A stretch of DNA of 64,000 nt, from NCBI RefSeq assembly GCF_034676725.1, contig NZ_JAUCBR010000004.1, forward strand, positions 2,742,001 through 2,806,000. Direction: 5' to 3'. The first letter of the stretch is position 1. The number at the start of each line of letters is the position of its first letter. The position numbers and the translations under genes were made by a program. The DNA comes from Denitromonas sp. GTDB lineage: Bacteria; Pseudomonadota; Gammaproteobacteria; Burkholderiales; Rhodocyclaceae. Shown in pieces: positions 56,746-64,000 of the stretch. Under the pieces are notes generated by a model, which searched no databases, had not been told where the DNA came from, and saw nothing but the letters and a program-made list of their open reading frames with translations.

Positions 56746-57579
56746 ATGGACATCCTCAAGATCGCCGCTTTTTCCGACGGCAACACCGGCGGCAACCCCG
56801 CCGGTGTGCTGATCGCCGACGCCCACCCGGCCGCCGCCGACATGCAGCGCATTGCCGCCGAGGTCGGGTTTTCCGAGACCGCCTTTGCCGCGCCCGCGGG
56901 CGATGGCTGGCGGGTGCGCTACTTCTCGCCTGAATCCGAGGTGCCGTTCTGCGGCCATGCCACCATCGCCCTTGGCGCCGCGCTGGCCTTGCGCCATGGC
57001 AACGGCGTGTTCGGGCTGACGCTCAATGGCGCCCGCATCACCGTCGAAGGCCGCCGCGAGGGCGACACCCTCAGCGCCGCGCTGCAATCGCCACCCACCC
57101 ACAGCGCGCCAGCCGACGACGCTGTGCTGGATGAGGCGCTCGCCGTGTTCGGCTACGCGCGCAGCGACCTCGACCCGCGCCTGCCGCCGGCGCGCATCCA
57201 CGGCGGGGCCGACCACCTGCTGCTCGCCCTCAAGCATCGCGAGGCCTTGTCGGCGATGCACTACGCGCTCGACGCTGGCCGGCGCTTCATGAACACCCAC
57301 GGCTTCGTCACCGTGCTGCTCGCCTGGGCCGACGGCGCCCAGCACTTTCACACCCGCAATCCCTTCGCCTCCGGCGGCGTGTATGAAGACCCGGCCACCG
57401 GCGCCGCCACGGCCGCCCTGGCCGGCTACCTGCGCGACATCGCCTGGCCGCATCAGGGCCATATTGATGTGGTGCAGGGCGAAGACATGGGCATGCGCTC
57501 GCTGCTGGCGGCCGACATTCCGCCACAGCCGGGCAGTTCGATCCGGGTGTATGGCGCTGCGCGCCTGATGGCCGCGTGA
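56746..57579 (+). CDS. PhzF-family isomerase
   Basis: 277 aa. The family pattern FSDGNTGGNPAGVL, GFSETAFAA with the catalytic Glu, FSPESEVPFCGHATIALG, and late RNPFASGGVYEDPATGAATAALAGYL. Phenazine genes are absent, so it is a housekeeping PhzF-like epimerase/isomerase of unknown substrate. Start ATG 56746; the frame is open upstream but unrelated. Confidence 0.9.
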   Translation: MDILKIAAFSDGNTGGNPAGVLIADAHPAAADMQRIAAEVGFSETAFAAPAGDGWRVRYFSPESEVPFCGHATIALGAALALRHGNGVFGLTLNGARITVEGRREGDTLSAALQSPPTHSAPADDAVLDEALAVFGYARSDLDPRLPPARIHGGADHLLLALKHREALSAMHYALDAGRRFMNTHGFVTVLLAWADGAQHFHTRNPFASGGVYEDPATGAATAALAGYLRDIAWPHQGHIDVVQGEDMGMRSLLAADIPPQPGSSIRVYGAARLMAA

Positions 57580-57694
57580 GTCGCCGCCGCCCGGCCTGCA
57601 ACGAAGGGCGCGCTGCGCTAGGATGATGTGTCAGCGCGAGGCCGGCGCCAGGCGCCGCCTCGCTGTTTTCCTTCCTTCATTCGTGAGAACGCCC

Positions 57695-58597
57695 ATGTCG
57701 TCCATCAACGCCAAACCCTACGAGTCAGCCCCCGCCGCCCGCACCGCCTTTCTGGGGCTTGGTGTCATGGGGCTGCCCATGGCCGGCCATCTGGCCCAGG
57801 CGGGCCATGCCGTAACGGTCTATAACCGCAGCCCCGCCAAGGCAGCGGCCTGGGTCGCCGAGTTTGGCGGGGCCTCGGCACCGACCCCGGCGCAGGCGGC
57901 CAAGGGGGCGCAGATCGTGTTCTGCTGCGTCGGCAATGATGACGACCTGCGTGGCGTCACGCTCGGGCCCGACGGTGCCTTTGCCGGCATGGCGCCGGGC
58001 GCCATCTTTGTCGACCACACCACGGCCTCGGCCGACGTGGCGCGCGAGCTGGCCGCCGTGGCGGCGGAGAAGGGGCTGCAGTTCATCGATGCGCCGGTGT
58101 CTGGCGGCCAGGCCGGCGCGCAGAACGGCATGTTGACGGTCATGTGCGGCGGCGACGCGGCGGCTTTCGAGCGCGTCAAGCCGGTGGCCATGGCCTTTGC
58201 CCGCGCCTTTACCCACTTGGGCGACAGTGGCGCCGGCCAACTGGCCAAGATGGTCAACCAGATCGCTATCGCCGGGCTGGTGCAAGGCCTGGCCGAGGCC
58301 ATCGCCTTTGGCCAGAAGGCCGGGCTGGACATGAAGCAGGTGCTGGACGTCATCGGCAAGGGCGCCGCCCAGAGCTGGCAGATGGACAACCGCGGCACCA
58401 CCATGGTGGATGACCAGTTCGAGTTCGGCTTTGCGGTCGACTGGATGCGCAAGGACCTTGGCCTGGTGCTCGACGAGGCCCGCCGCAATGGCGCTCGTGT
58501 GCCGGTCACCGCGCTGGTCGACCAGTTTTATGCCGACGTGCAGTCCATGGGCGGCAAGCGCTGGGATACATCCAGCCTGATCCGGCGACTCAAGTAA
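57695..58597 (+). CDS. NAD(P)-dependent beta-hydroxyacid dehydrogenase (3-HIBADH family)
   Basis: 300 aa. Rossmann motif FLGLGVMGLPMAGHLAQAG, DAPVSGGQAGAQNGMLTVMCGG (substrate-binding), and catalytic Lys in GAGQLAKMVNQIAIAG. Related to 3-hydroxyisobutyrate dehydrogenase and tartronate semialdehyde or succinic-semialdehyde reductases; substrate not resolved. Start ATG 57695. Confidence 0.9.
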   Translation: MSSINAKPYESAPAARTAFLGLGVMGLPMAGHLAQAGHAVTVYNRSPAKAAAWVAEFGGASAPTPAQAAKGAQIVFCCVGNDDDLRGVTLGPDGAFAGMAPGAIFVDHTTASADVARELAAVAAEKGLQFIDAPVSGGQAGAQNGMLTVMCGGDAAAFERVKPVAMAFARAFTHLGDSGAGQLAKMVNQIAIAGLVQGLAEAIAFGQKAGLDMKQVLDVIGKGAAQSWQMDNRGTTMVDDQFEFGFAVDWMRKDLGLVLDEARRNGARVPVTALVDQFYADVQSMGGKRWDTSSLIRRLK

Positions 58598-58640
58598 GCC
58601 AGACATCCCGCATCGGACGCGCGGGGCAATCAATGAGAAA

Positions 58641-58676
58641 GGGACCGACAGGCTCGCCTGTCGGTCCCTTGTTGTT
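58641..58676 (+). terminator. Intrinsic terminator after the dehydrogenase gene
   Basis: GGGACCGACAGG-CTCG-CCTGTCGGTCCC, 12-bp perfect stem, followed by TTGTTGTT. Confidence 0.88.
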
Positions 58677-58709
58677 GCTGGCGCTCTGAGGTGCGATGCG
58701 CGTCACCGC

Positions 58710-58755
58710 GTAGGGCGGGTTTCAACCCGCCATGGTCGGCTGAAGCCGACCCTAC
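58710..58755. repeat. REP-like palindromic element
   Basis: 46 bp beginning GTAGGG and ending CCCTAC, with internal hairpins GGCGGGTT-TC-AACCCGCC and GTCGGCT-GA-AGCCGAC. This is the form of a bacterial REP/BIME intergenic repeat. It lies between the dehydrogenase and the convergent ggt gene. Confidence 0.7.
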
Positions 58756-58794
58756 ACGGCGCGCCGGCATTCAAGAATGCTGCACACGGCCGTC

Positions 58795-60657
58795 TCAGCG
58801 ACCGGCCACCGTCCCGTCGCGGCGCTTGTCAGCGCCACCGATCAGTGTGTGACCATCGCGTTTGTTGTGATGCCAGCGGTGCTTGTGATGACCATGCCGG
58901 CCGCGGTAGTGGTGGTGATCGTCGTCATGCACCACATGGATGATCGACAGGCCGCTCTCCAACCGGTCGGCCACGCTCACCGGGTGGTTGCGCGCCTGCA
59001 ATTGGGCGGCCAGCGCGTCGGCATCGTAGGGCAGGGTGATGCCCGGAATCGTGCGCTCGATCTCCGTCGAACCGTTGCGGTTCTGGTAGTGCGGGGTGTT
59101 GATCGATTCTTGCGGGTCGAGCCCGAAGTCGATGTGGTTCACGATCGATTGCGCGGTGTAGCCGATGATGCGCGATCCGCCCGGCGAACCGGTCACCAGT
59201 TCCACCCGGCCCTGGTCGTCGAATACGATGCTCGGCGACATGGAACTGCGCGGGCGCTTGTTGGGCTGCACCCGGTTGGCCACCGGCAGGCCGTTGCTCA
59301 CCGCGCTGAACGAGAAATCGGTCAGCTCGTTGTTGAGCAGGAAGCCGCGCACCATCACCCCGTTGCCGAATGAGCTCTCGACCGTGGTGGTCATCGACAG
59401 CGCGTTGCCGTAGCGATCCACGATCGAGATATGGCTGGTGCCGCTGAGCTTGGCCCGGTTGTCCGGCGCGCTCGGGTCGAAGTTGCCCGGCGGGGTGCCC
59501 GGCGCGGCGGTGCCCGTGTCCTGCTCGCCGATCAGCGCGGCGCGGCTGGCGAGGTAGGTTTTGTCGAGCATGCCCTCGACCGGCACGGTGACGAAATCGG
59601 TGTCGCCCACGTACAGCCCGCGGTCGGCAAAGGCCAGGCGGCCGGCCTCGGCAAACAGGTGCACATTGCGCTCATCGAGCGGATCGCCGGTCAGGTCGAA
59701 GTTCTCCAGGATGCCCAGGATCTGCCCCACCGCCAGCGCGCCGGAGGAGGGCGGCCCCATGCCGCACACGTTGTGGCCGCGGTAGTCGAAGCACACCGGG
59801 GCGCGCTCGATCACCTCGTAGTTGGCCAGGTCAGCCACCGTCATGTCGCCGGCAATGGCCGGGTCGCCCTGCACCGCGGCGGCAATGTCGGCCGCGATGT
59901 CGCCGCTGTAGAAGGCGTCGGCGCCGTGGCGGGCCATCGCCTTGAGCGTGCGCGCGTAGTCCTTGTTCTTGACCTGGGTGCCGGCCGGCTTGGCCGTGCA
60001 GTCCGGGTTGGCAAAATAGGCAAAGGCCACCGGGTCGCGGAAGAACAGGCGGTTGGTGCACGACGGATTGGCCGCCAGCAGCCCGGCCACCTGGCTGGAG
60101 GTGCGCTCGGTCAGCGCAAAGCCCTTCTGCGCCAGCGTGATGGCCGGCTGGAGCAACTGATGCCAGTGCCGCCGGCCATAGCGCTCATGCACCACCTCCA
60201 TGATGCGTGGCGTACCCGGTACACCCACCGACAGCCCGCTCTGCCAGGCCGTGGTAAAGCCCAGCCCCGCAAAGCGGTCCTCCGTGGCTGCCGCCGGCGC
60301 CTTCTCTCGGCCGTCGAAGGTGGTCGTCGTGCGTGTGGCCGCGTCGTAATACACCACGAACGCGCCGCCGCCGATCCCGCTCGCCTGCGGCTCCACCAGC
60401 CCCAGCACCGCCTGCGCCGCCACCATCGCGTCGGCCGCCGTGCCACCGTTCTTCAACACCTTGGCCCCCGCGGCGCTCGCCAGCGGGTTGGCCGTCACGA
60501 TCATCTCGCGGTCTTTCTCGACCGCCTGCGCCAGCGCCTGCGCACCGGCAGGCAGGGCGGAAACCAGCAAGCCCGCCGCGGCAATCATGCCAAGCAGGCG
60601 GGCTTTGAGCGGGCGTCGCTTCAATATCGGCGGGGGGTTCAACGGTGATGCTTGCAT
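58795..60657 (-). CDS. ggt: Gamma-glutamyltranspeptidase with a His-rich C-terminal insert
   Basis: 620 aa, periplasmic. A signal peptide (residues about 18-42) precedes VTANPLASAAGAKVLKNGGTAADAMVAAQ and ASGIGGGAFVVYY. Autoproteolysis at LSGTSHISIVD makes Thr407 the nucleophile of the small subunit. It hydrolyses or transfers gamma-glutamyl groups of glutathione. Near the C-terminus, about residues 574-606, 12 His occur within 32 residues before the normal ending LIGGADKRRDGTVAGR; this insert is unusual for the family and may bind metal. GGAGG precedes ATG 60657. Confidence 0.93.
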   Translation of the reverse strand: MQASPLNPPPILKRRPLKARLLGMIAAAGLLVSALPAGAQALAQAVEKDREMIVTANPLASAAGAKVLKNGGTAADAMVAAQAVLGLVEPQASGIGGGAFVVYYDAATRTTTTFDGREKAPAAATEDRFAGLGFTTAWQSGLSVGVPGTPRIMEVVHERYGRRHWHQLLQPAITLAQKGFALTERTSSQVAGLLAANPSCTNRLFFRDPVAFAYFANPDCTAKPAGTQVKNKDYARTLKAMARHGADAFYSGDIAADIAAAVQGDPAIAGDMTVADLANYEVIERAPVCFDYRGHNVCGMGPPSSGALAVGQILGILENFDLTGDPLDERNVHLFAEAGRLAFADRGLYVGDTDFVTVPVEGMLDKTYLASRAALIGEQDTGTAAPGTPPGNFDPSAPDNRAKLSGTSHISIVDRYGNALSMTTTVESSFGNGVMVRGFLLNNELTDFSFSAVSNGLPVANRVQPNKRPRSSMSPSIVFDDQGRVELVTGSPGGSRIIGYTAQSIVNHIDFGLDPQESINTPHYQNRNGSTEIERTIPGITLPYDADALAAQLQARNHPVSVADRLESGLSIIHVVHDDDHHHYRGRHGHHKHRWHHNKRDGHTLIGGADKRRDGTVAGR

Positions 60658-60834
60658 GGCGCATATCCTCCGTATGAAAAACAGGAATGAGAATGACGTT
60701 CATCTCACATGAGGAAACGTAGTCGAGCGTTCTGCCGGTGTCCACGAAGAATGTTGTAGCCCTGTTTGGAGCAGGGTTATTCGGAGTGGCGTTGAACGAA
60801 AGACGCGGCGCGGCGATTCGGTGGGGCGTGATCG

Positions 60835-61690
60835 GCGTGCCGTCGGCTTCGTATTCGCCAATGAGGTGGTGGTCGGCGTCGTACATGTAGCGCACGAAGC
60901 CGCCGGGCACGAGCGTGGCGGGGCCGGACTTTGAGACGCGCCGGCCGAAGCCGTCGTATTGATAGGTGACGGTGCCGGCGCTGGTGGTGGTGCTGCGCAG
61001 GCGGCCGTCGGCGCCGTGGGTGAAGGTCTTGCCGGCGTAGCTGCTGAGGTTGCCCGCCGCGTCGAACACCATGGCTTGCGTGCCGACCTTGTGGATGCGG
61101 TTGCTGCCGGCCACATGGGTGATGCTGGTGATCATCGCCCCGAGGGTTTCGCTCGTGCGGTTGGCGTTGGCGTCGTAGGTGTAGGCGCGCAGCGCCGGGT
61201 AGCCGGTGTAACTGGTGAGGCGGTCGGCGGCGTCGTAGCCGAAGCTTTGGTCGTGGGCGGTGCCGTTCTGGTCGAGGTCGGTGATGCTCCCGACCAGATC
61301 GTAGCCGAAGTCCAGCTGCTGCTCGCCCAAGGTGTAGCCCTGCGGCCAGCCGTTGGTGTCTTGGCCGCGGTGGTGGGCGATGCCGTTGAGCAGGGTGATC
61401 GACTGGATGCCGCCGAAGTACCCGTAGCCCGGCCGAGCGCAGCGATGCCGGGATCAGCATCGCCAGCCCGGCACGATGTCCCCGGCGTCGGGCCTATGGC
61501 CCTCGGCCGGGCTACGCTTGCTGTCGTGGCTCAGTTGCAAGAAGTGGCCGGAGGGGGAGGTGAGGCTTTGGAGGCGGCCGTCGGTGGGGGGGCCGGATAA
61601 GGGTTCAATGGTGCTGTGTCCCCCGGTATTGGTCTTCGGCTGCGCCGTGCGCGGTGAAGCGGAACCAAAGGCGGATGACGCTTCGCTCAT
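60835..61690 (-). pseudogene. RHS repeat protein remnant interrupted by a REP element
   Basis: Minus-strand translation gives RHS core sequence: DGRLQSLTSPSGHFLQLSHDSK at the 5' side, then, past a 92-bp palindromic insertion, GYFGGIQSITLLNG, FGYDAADRLTSYTG, YTYDANANRTSETLG, RLRSTTTSAGTVTYQYDGFGRRV and GEYEADGTPI. Homology stops at about 60835, just before the expected EYVWLGD stretch, so the C-terminal tip is lost. The insertion brings an in-frame stop. The open frame running on into ggt is a coincidence. No start codon belongs to this piece. Confidence 0.85.
61424..61515. repeat. 92-bp palindromic REP/MITE-like insertion in the RHS remnant
   Basis: Perfect 14-bp terminal inverted repeats GTAGCCCGGCCGAG and CTCGGCCGGGCTAC bound a GC-rich interior with nested palindromes (GATGCCGGG...CCCGGC, CCCGGCGTCGGG). 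RHS coding sequence lies on both sides, so it inserted into a former gene. Confidence 0.8.
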
Positions 61691-61695
61691 CCGCC
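61670..61695. repeat. Short REP-like hairpin
   Basis: GGCGGATGA-CGCTTCGC-TCATCCGCC, followed by CTACG; a common proteobacterial REP form, at the 5' end of the RHS remnant. Confidence 0.65.
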
Positions 61696-61716
61696 CTACG
61701 GATTCCGCTTTCCGCG

Positions 61717-61944
61717 CTATTCAGCCGAGTCATCGCCCCCGCGTTGCAAGAGCACGATCTCCCATATGCCATAGCAGAACACACCGAGGCCAATAAGCGC
61801 CGCGACGAGCATGGCTCCGCTATCACGCCCTGCCGGCGTGTATTTACTACCGAGCGACAAATCGCCGCCGAAGAGTTGGAAGACCGCCCAAACCAACAGC
61901 CCACCGCCTAGCGCTATGGCCAGCAAAGCAACGAGAGCCTTCAT
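61717..61944 (-). CDS. Small two-helix membrane protein, candidate RHS immunity protein
   Basis: 75 aa from ATG 61944 (AAGGAA upstream). Two hydrophobic helices at residues about 3-26 and 47-65 with a GGDLSLGSKYTPAGRDSG loop; C-terminus RGGDDSAE. It starts 37 bases after the stop of the RHS tip at 61981, the usual position of an immunity gene for a polymorphic toxin. No family recognised; immunity function is inferred from position. Confidence 0.65.
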   Translation of the reverse strand: MKALVALLAIALGGGLLVWAVFQLFGGDLSLGSKYTPAGRDSGAMLVAALIGLGVFCYGIWEIVLLQRGGDDSAE

Positions 61945-61980
61945 CAACAAATTTCCTTGTTACGCATGATGTAAAGCCTA

Positions 61981-63105
61981 CTAGTTCGAACCTGATGGCC
62001 CGAATCGCCCAATCGCATAGTTCACTTGCGCCCCGAGGATGCCAGGTATCGACATCGGCGGAGGCCCAGGATCTGTGAACCCAGACACAAAGTCGATTAC
62101 GGCATTCTGTACGTTTGGATTTGCCGCCGCAGCAGTGCAGGAAAGCGCTGCTTGTGGGCCATAGACTATTGCTGCTTGCGCAGCGGCCGGAGCCGCCAAC
62201 ACAGCTCCTGCGCCAGCACTGACTTTCCCCCAGTTCTTGATGTACTGCCAGACAGCTTGAGCACTCCCCGATCTGTATGCGTTGCGGACTCCCGGTGCCT
62301 GCTGTAACCCCAGAGGATCGACATACATCAATGGGTTGCCATTGACATAGCCGTAAGTATTCCACCCCCCATCCAACCCAATCGGATCGCTCTGCACATA
62401 CCGCCCCGTCCCCGGATCGTAATACCGATTGAAGTTGTAATGCAGCCCCGTCTCCTTGTCGTAGTACTGCCCCGGGAACCGCAGGTTGAAGGTGACGGCG
62501 CCCAGCCCCGACGGATCGTCCTCGGGCAGCACCTCGCCAAACGGCGGGCTGGTCCAGCGCCAGCGGGGGGCGCGGGTGGCGTCGGTGAGCAGGCGCGGGG
62601 TGCCGAGGTGGTCGGTTTCGATGGCGAAGCCTTCGAGGCTCCACCAGCCCTGGAACCGGATCATCGCCACCGGTAGATCGCCGATCCACACGTATTCCTT
62701 GATCGGCGTGCCGTCGGCTTTGTATTCGCCGATGAGGTGGTGGGCGGTGTCGTAGGCGTAGCGCACGAAGCCGCCGGGCACGAGCGTGGTGGGGCCGGAC
62801 TTAGAGACGCGCCGGCCGAGGCCGTCGTACTGGTAGGTGACGGTGCCGGCGCTGGTGGTGGTGCTGCGCAGGCGGCCGTCGGCGCCGTGGGTGAAGGTTT
62901 TGCCGGCGTAGCTGGTGAGGTTGCCCGCCGCGTCGAAGGCCATGGCTTGCGTGCCCACCTTGTGGATGCGGTTGGTGCCGGCCACATGGGTGATGCTGGT
63001 AAGCATCGCGCCGAGGGTTTCGCTCGTGCGGTTGGCGTTGGCGTCGTAGGTGTAGGCGCGGAAGGGGCGGTCGTGGAAGGTTTGCCATGCAAGAAATGTC
63101 GTATT
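61981..63105 (-). pseudogene. Displaced RHS core end with a C-terminal tip (orphan RHS-CT)
   Basis: Open frame without a proper start (first in-frame ATG 63006; stop TGA at 63106-63108 upstream). It reads YTYDANANRTSETLG, RLRSTTTSAGTVTYQYDGLGRRV, EYVWIGDLPVAMIRF, TDHLGTPRLLTDATRAPRWRW, GQYYDKETGLHYNFNRYYDPGTGRYVQSDPIGLDGG and ends the core at YVDPLGL. The following 107-aa tip (QQAPGVRNAY...FGPSGSN) is Ala/Gly-rich, has a hydrophobic stretch and no His, so it is not an obvious nuclease. 5' truncation marks it as a displaced tip that could be recombined onto a full RHS gene. Confidence 0.82.
62701..63061 (-). repeat. Direct repeat of RHS core sequence (partner at 60832-61191)
   Basis: About 360 bp nearly identical to 60832-61191 in the same orientation, with scattered single-base differences (by eye over 90% identity). 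Such repeats are the substrate for tip exchange in RHS loci. Confidence 0.85.
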
Positions 63106-63118
63106 TCAAGACCTGGCC

Positions 63119-63146
63119 CTCGATGTTCCACCCTCGATGTTCCACC
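63119..63146. repeat. Two tandem 14-bp repeats at the RHS junction
   Basis: CTCGATGTTCCACC occurs twice head to tail, just outside the broken 5' end of the displaced RHS piece. Confidence 0.7.
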
Positions 63147-63258
63147 AGTGACATGGCCTTGGCCAACAATACCCAGGTCACCTATCCAACATCCAGCTTG
63201 CGCGATTGTACTGATACGGCATTTATCTTGCGTGCGTTGCGAATATGGTTTTCATGGA

Positions 63259-63543
63259 CTACAGGAGCAATACTGCAACAGTCGTGAGTAACAAAGTGAT
63301 GGTGGCCACTCTGAAGGCAGTTAAGTAGTGCTGCAACGTCACAAACTCAGCTCTTTTGCTTTCGTGGCTAAATGCAAAGGCTACTAGCTTTGCGCCAAAT
63401 CTATTCATCATGCTCGGTTCCTTGAGATTTTGGAATATCACATGATTTTCCTCTCTCAATCTAGTGGCCAGCAGTTGGCCAACAATAAGGAAAGCGATAG
63501 CTGATAGTGCCCACGCAGTCAATGCGTTTTCATAAGAAATCAT
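63259..63543 (-). CDS. Small membrane protein, candidate immunity protein of the right-edge toxin
   Basis: 94 aa with an N-terminal helix (residues about 8-28), a polar middle (HVIFQNLKEPSMMNRFG) and a C-terminal helix (residues about 76-94). Codon and base use are clearly more AT-rich than the rest of the window, a sign of horizontal origin. It begins 4 bases after the stop of the toxin-like frame at 63548, so both are probably one toxin-immunity unit. No family recognised. Confidence 0.65.
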   Translation of the reverse strand: MISYENALTAWALSAIAFLIVGQLLATRLREENHVIFQNLKEPSMMNRFGAKLVAFAFSHESKRAEFVTLQHYLTAFRVATITLLLTTVAVLLL

Positions 63544-63547
63544 GATT

Positions 63548-64000
63548 TTACTCTTTGCATGCGCACGGTTCAGGTGTTGCGCTCACGACTTTTGAGTTTC
63601 CGACAAACGCACCAAATCCTTCGTCAATCCCTGCTTCGAGAGCTATGCCGGCTTTGGAGTATGCGCGCCCCATCGCGGTACCTGCATAACTCGGACCTGC
63701 ACCAAGTGAAATGCCACCGCTCAGCGATTGATAAACACCATTGAATACATATGGATCGATGTATCCGTTCTCTCCATCGTCGAATGACGCTGAACTACCT
63801 ACCAATGTGCCCGGAATTCCCCAGCCCGCGAGTTTTCCGTCAGCTAGGACGATGACCTTCCATCGTTGCCCCCTCACGCAATCGGAATGCAACTCATACC
63901 GGTACCGGAAGAAACCTGCAGCAAATCCCCATTTTCCGAGTTTCAGGGGCATGGAGAATGGAGTCAGCGCTCCACCAAATACCTTGCCATTCCATTTGAT
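63548..64000 (-). CDS. C-terminal part of a probable RHS/polymorphic toxin (runs off the right edge)
   Basis: Open from the window edge; the first 16 residues (IKWNGKVFGGALTPFS) continue into MPLKLGKWGFAAGFFRYRYELHSD and the frame ends TPEPCACKE. An ATG at 63952 is internal. The FNGVYQSLSGGISLGAGPSYAGTAMG glycine-rich stretch resembles C-terminal domains of some polymorphic toxins, but I cannot name it. Low GC compared with the RHS core fits a swapped tip. The RHS core itself should lie beyond the window. Confidence 0.6.
   Translation of the reverse strand: MKWNGKVFGGALTPFSMPLKLGKWGFAAGFFRYRYELHSDCVRGQRWKVIVLADGKLAGWGIPGTLVGSSASFDDGENGYIDPYVFNGVYQSLSGGISLGAGPSYAGTAMGRAYSKAGIALEAGIDEGFGAFVGNSKVVSATPEPCACKE

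Noticed and set aside
60185..60834. Continuation of the RHS remnant frame into the ggt gene
   Set aside because: Homology to RHS ends at about 60835; the remainder is out-of-frame ggt sequence, so no fusion protein is proposed.
63087..63287. 66-codon plus-strand open frame at the RHS junction
   Set aside because: No ribosome-binding site or recognisable sequence, and it spans the recombination junction and a tandem repeat.

Overview
The window is a GC-rich chromosomal segment of a facultatively anaerobic, respiratory betaproteobacterium. Gene content points to Rhodocyclales/Zoogloeaceae (Azoarcus, Thauera, Denitromonas type): a cbb3 oxidase cluster with its maturation genes, FNR and DNR regulators, NnrS, anaerobic hemN, a class I PHA synthase, and the nadE-glnB and ftsK-lolA-rarA-serS blocks. 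The taxonomic placement is an inference from gene content; no marker gene was compared.

Layout. 0-3.7 kb: start of class II fructose-bisphosphate aldolase, a riboswitch-controlled bluB, pyruvate kinase and a short-chain 3-hydroxyacyl-CoA dehydrogenase. 3.8-12.5 kb: ccoI-ccoS, an FNR promoter feeding a probable small RNA, then ccoNOQP-ccoG-fixH and two small membrane genes. 12.5-25.5 kb: a low-oxygen / nitric-oxide region with three hemerythrin-like genes, a universal stress protein and PHA synthase sharing one FNR box, DUF2249, a polytopic membrane protein, DNR, NnrS, a SirB2-like protein, FNR and hemN, then a TauE/DsbD-like protein and a rhodanese. 25.5-28.7 kb: a MerR regulator divergent from a copper-type P-ATPase and its small HMA chaperone. 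28.6-46.8 kb: housekeeping genes (GGDEF-EAL protein, ppa, nadE, glnB, smr, trxB, a CRP-like regulator, ftsK, lolA, rarA, serS, a lytic transglycosylase, a CMD protein, tRNA-Ser). 46.8-58.7 kb: 3-hydroxybutyrate oligomer hydrolase, a LuxR regulator, PhoX, a two-partner secretion pair, PhzF and a 3-HIBADH-like dehydrogenase. 58.7-64 kb: gamma-glutamyltransferase and the decaying distal end of an RHS polymorphic-toxin locus with REP-like insertions.

How it works together. Five FNR-type boxes (TTGAT-N4-GTCAA or TTGAC-N4-ATCAA) lie upstream of the putative sRNA, ccoN, uspA/phaC, a hemerythrin-DUF2249 pair and fnr/hemN. Four of the inferred promoters place the box exactly 40.5 bp upstream of the predicted start, so the first 25 kb read as a compact microaerobic regulon: high-affinity oxidase and its assembly, heme synthesis, carbon storage, NO/O2 handling and the sensor itself.

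Three otherwise well-conserved genes (a hemerythrin, copA, mltF-like) are each frameshifted by a single extra base inside what would be a GTCGAC site. They may be intact in the organism. The most interesting candidates for new biology are the FNR-driven small RNA at 6.56-6.67 kb and the RHS toxin tips and putative immunity genes at the right end.
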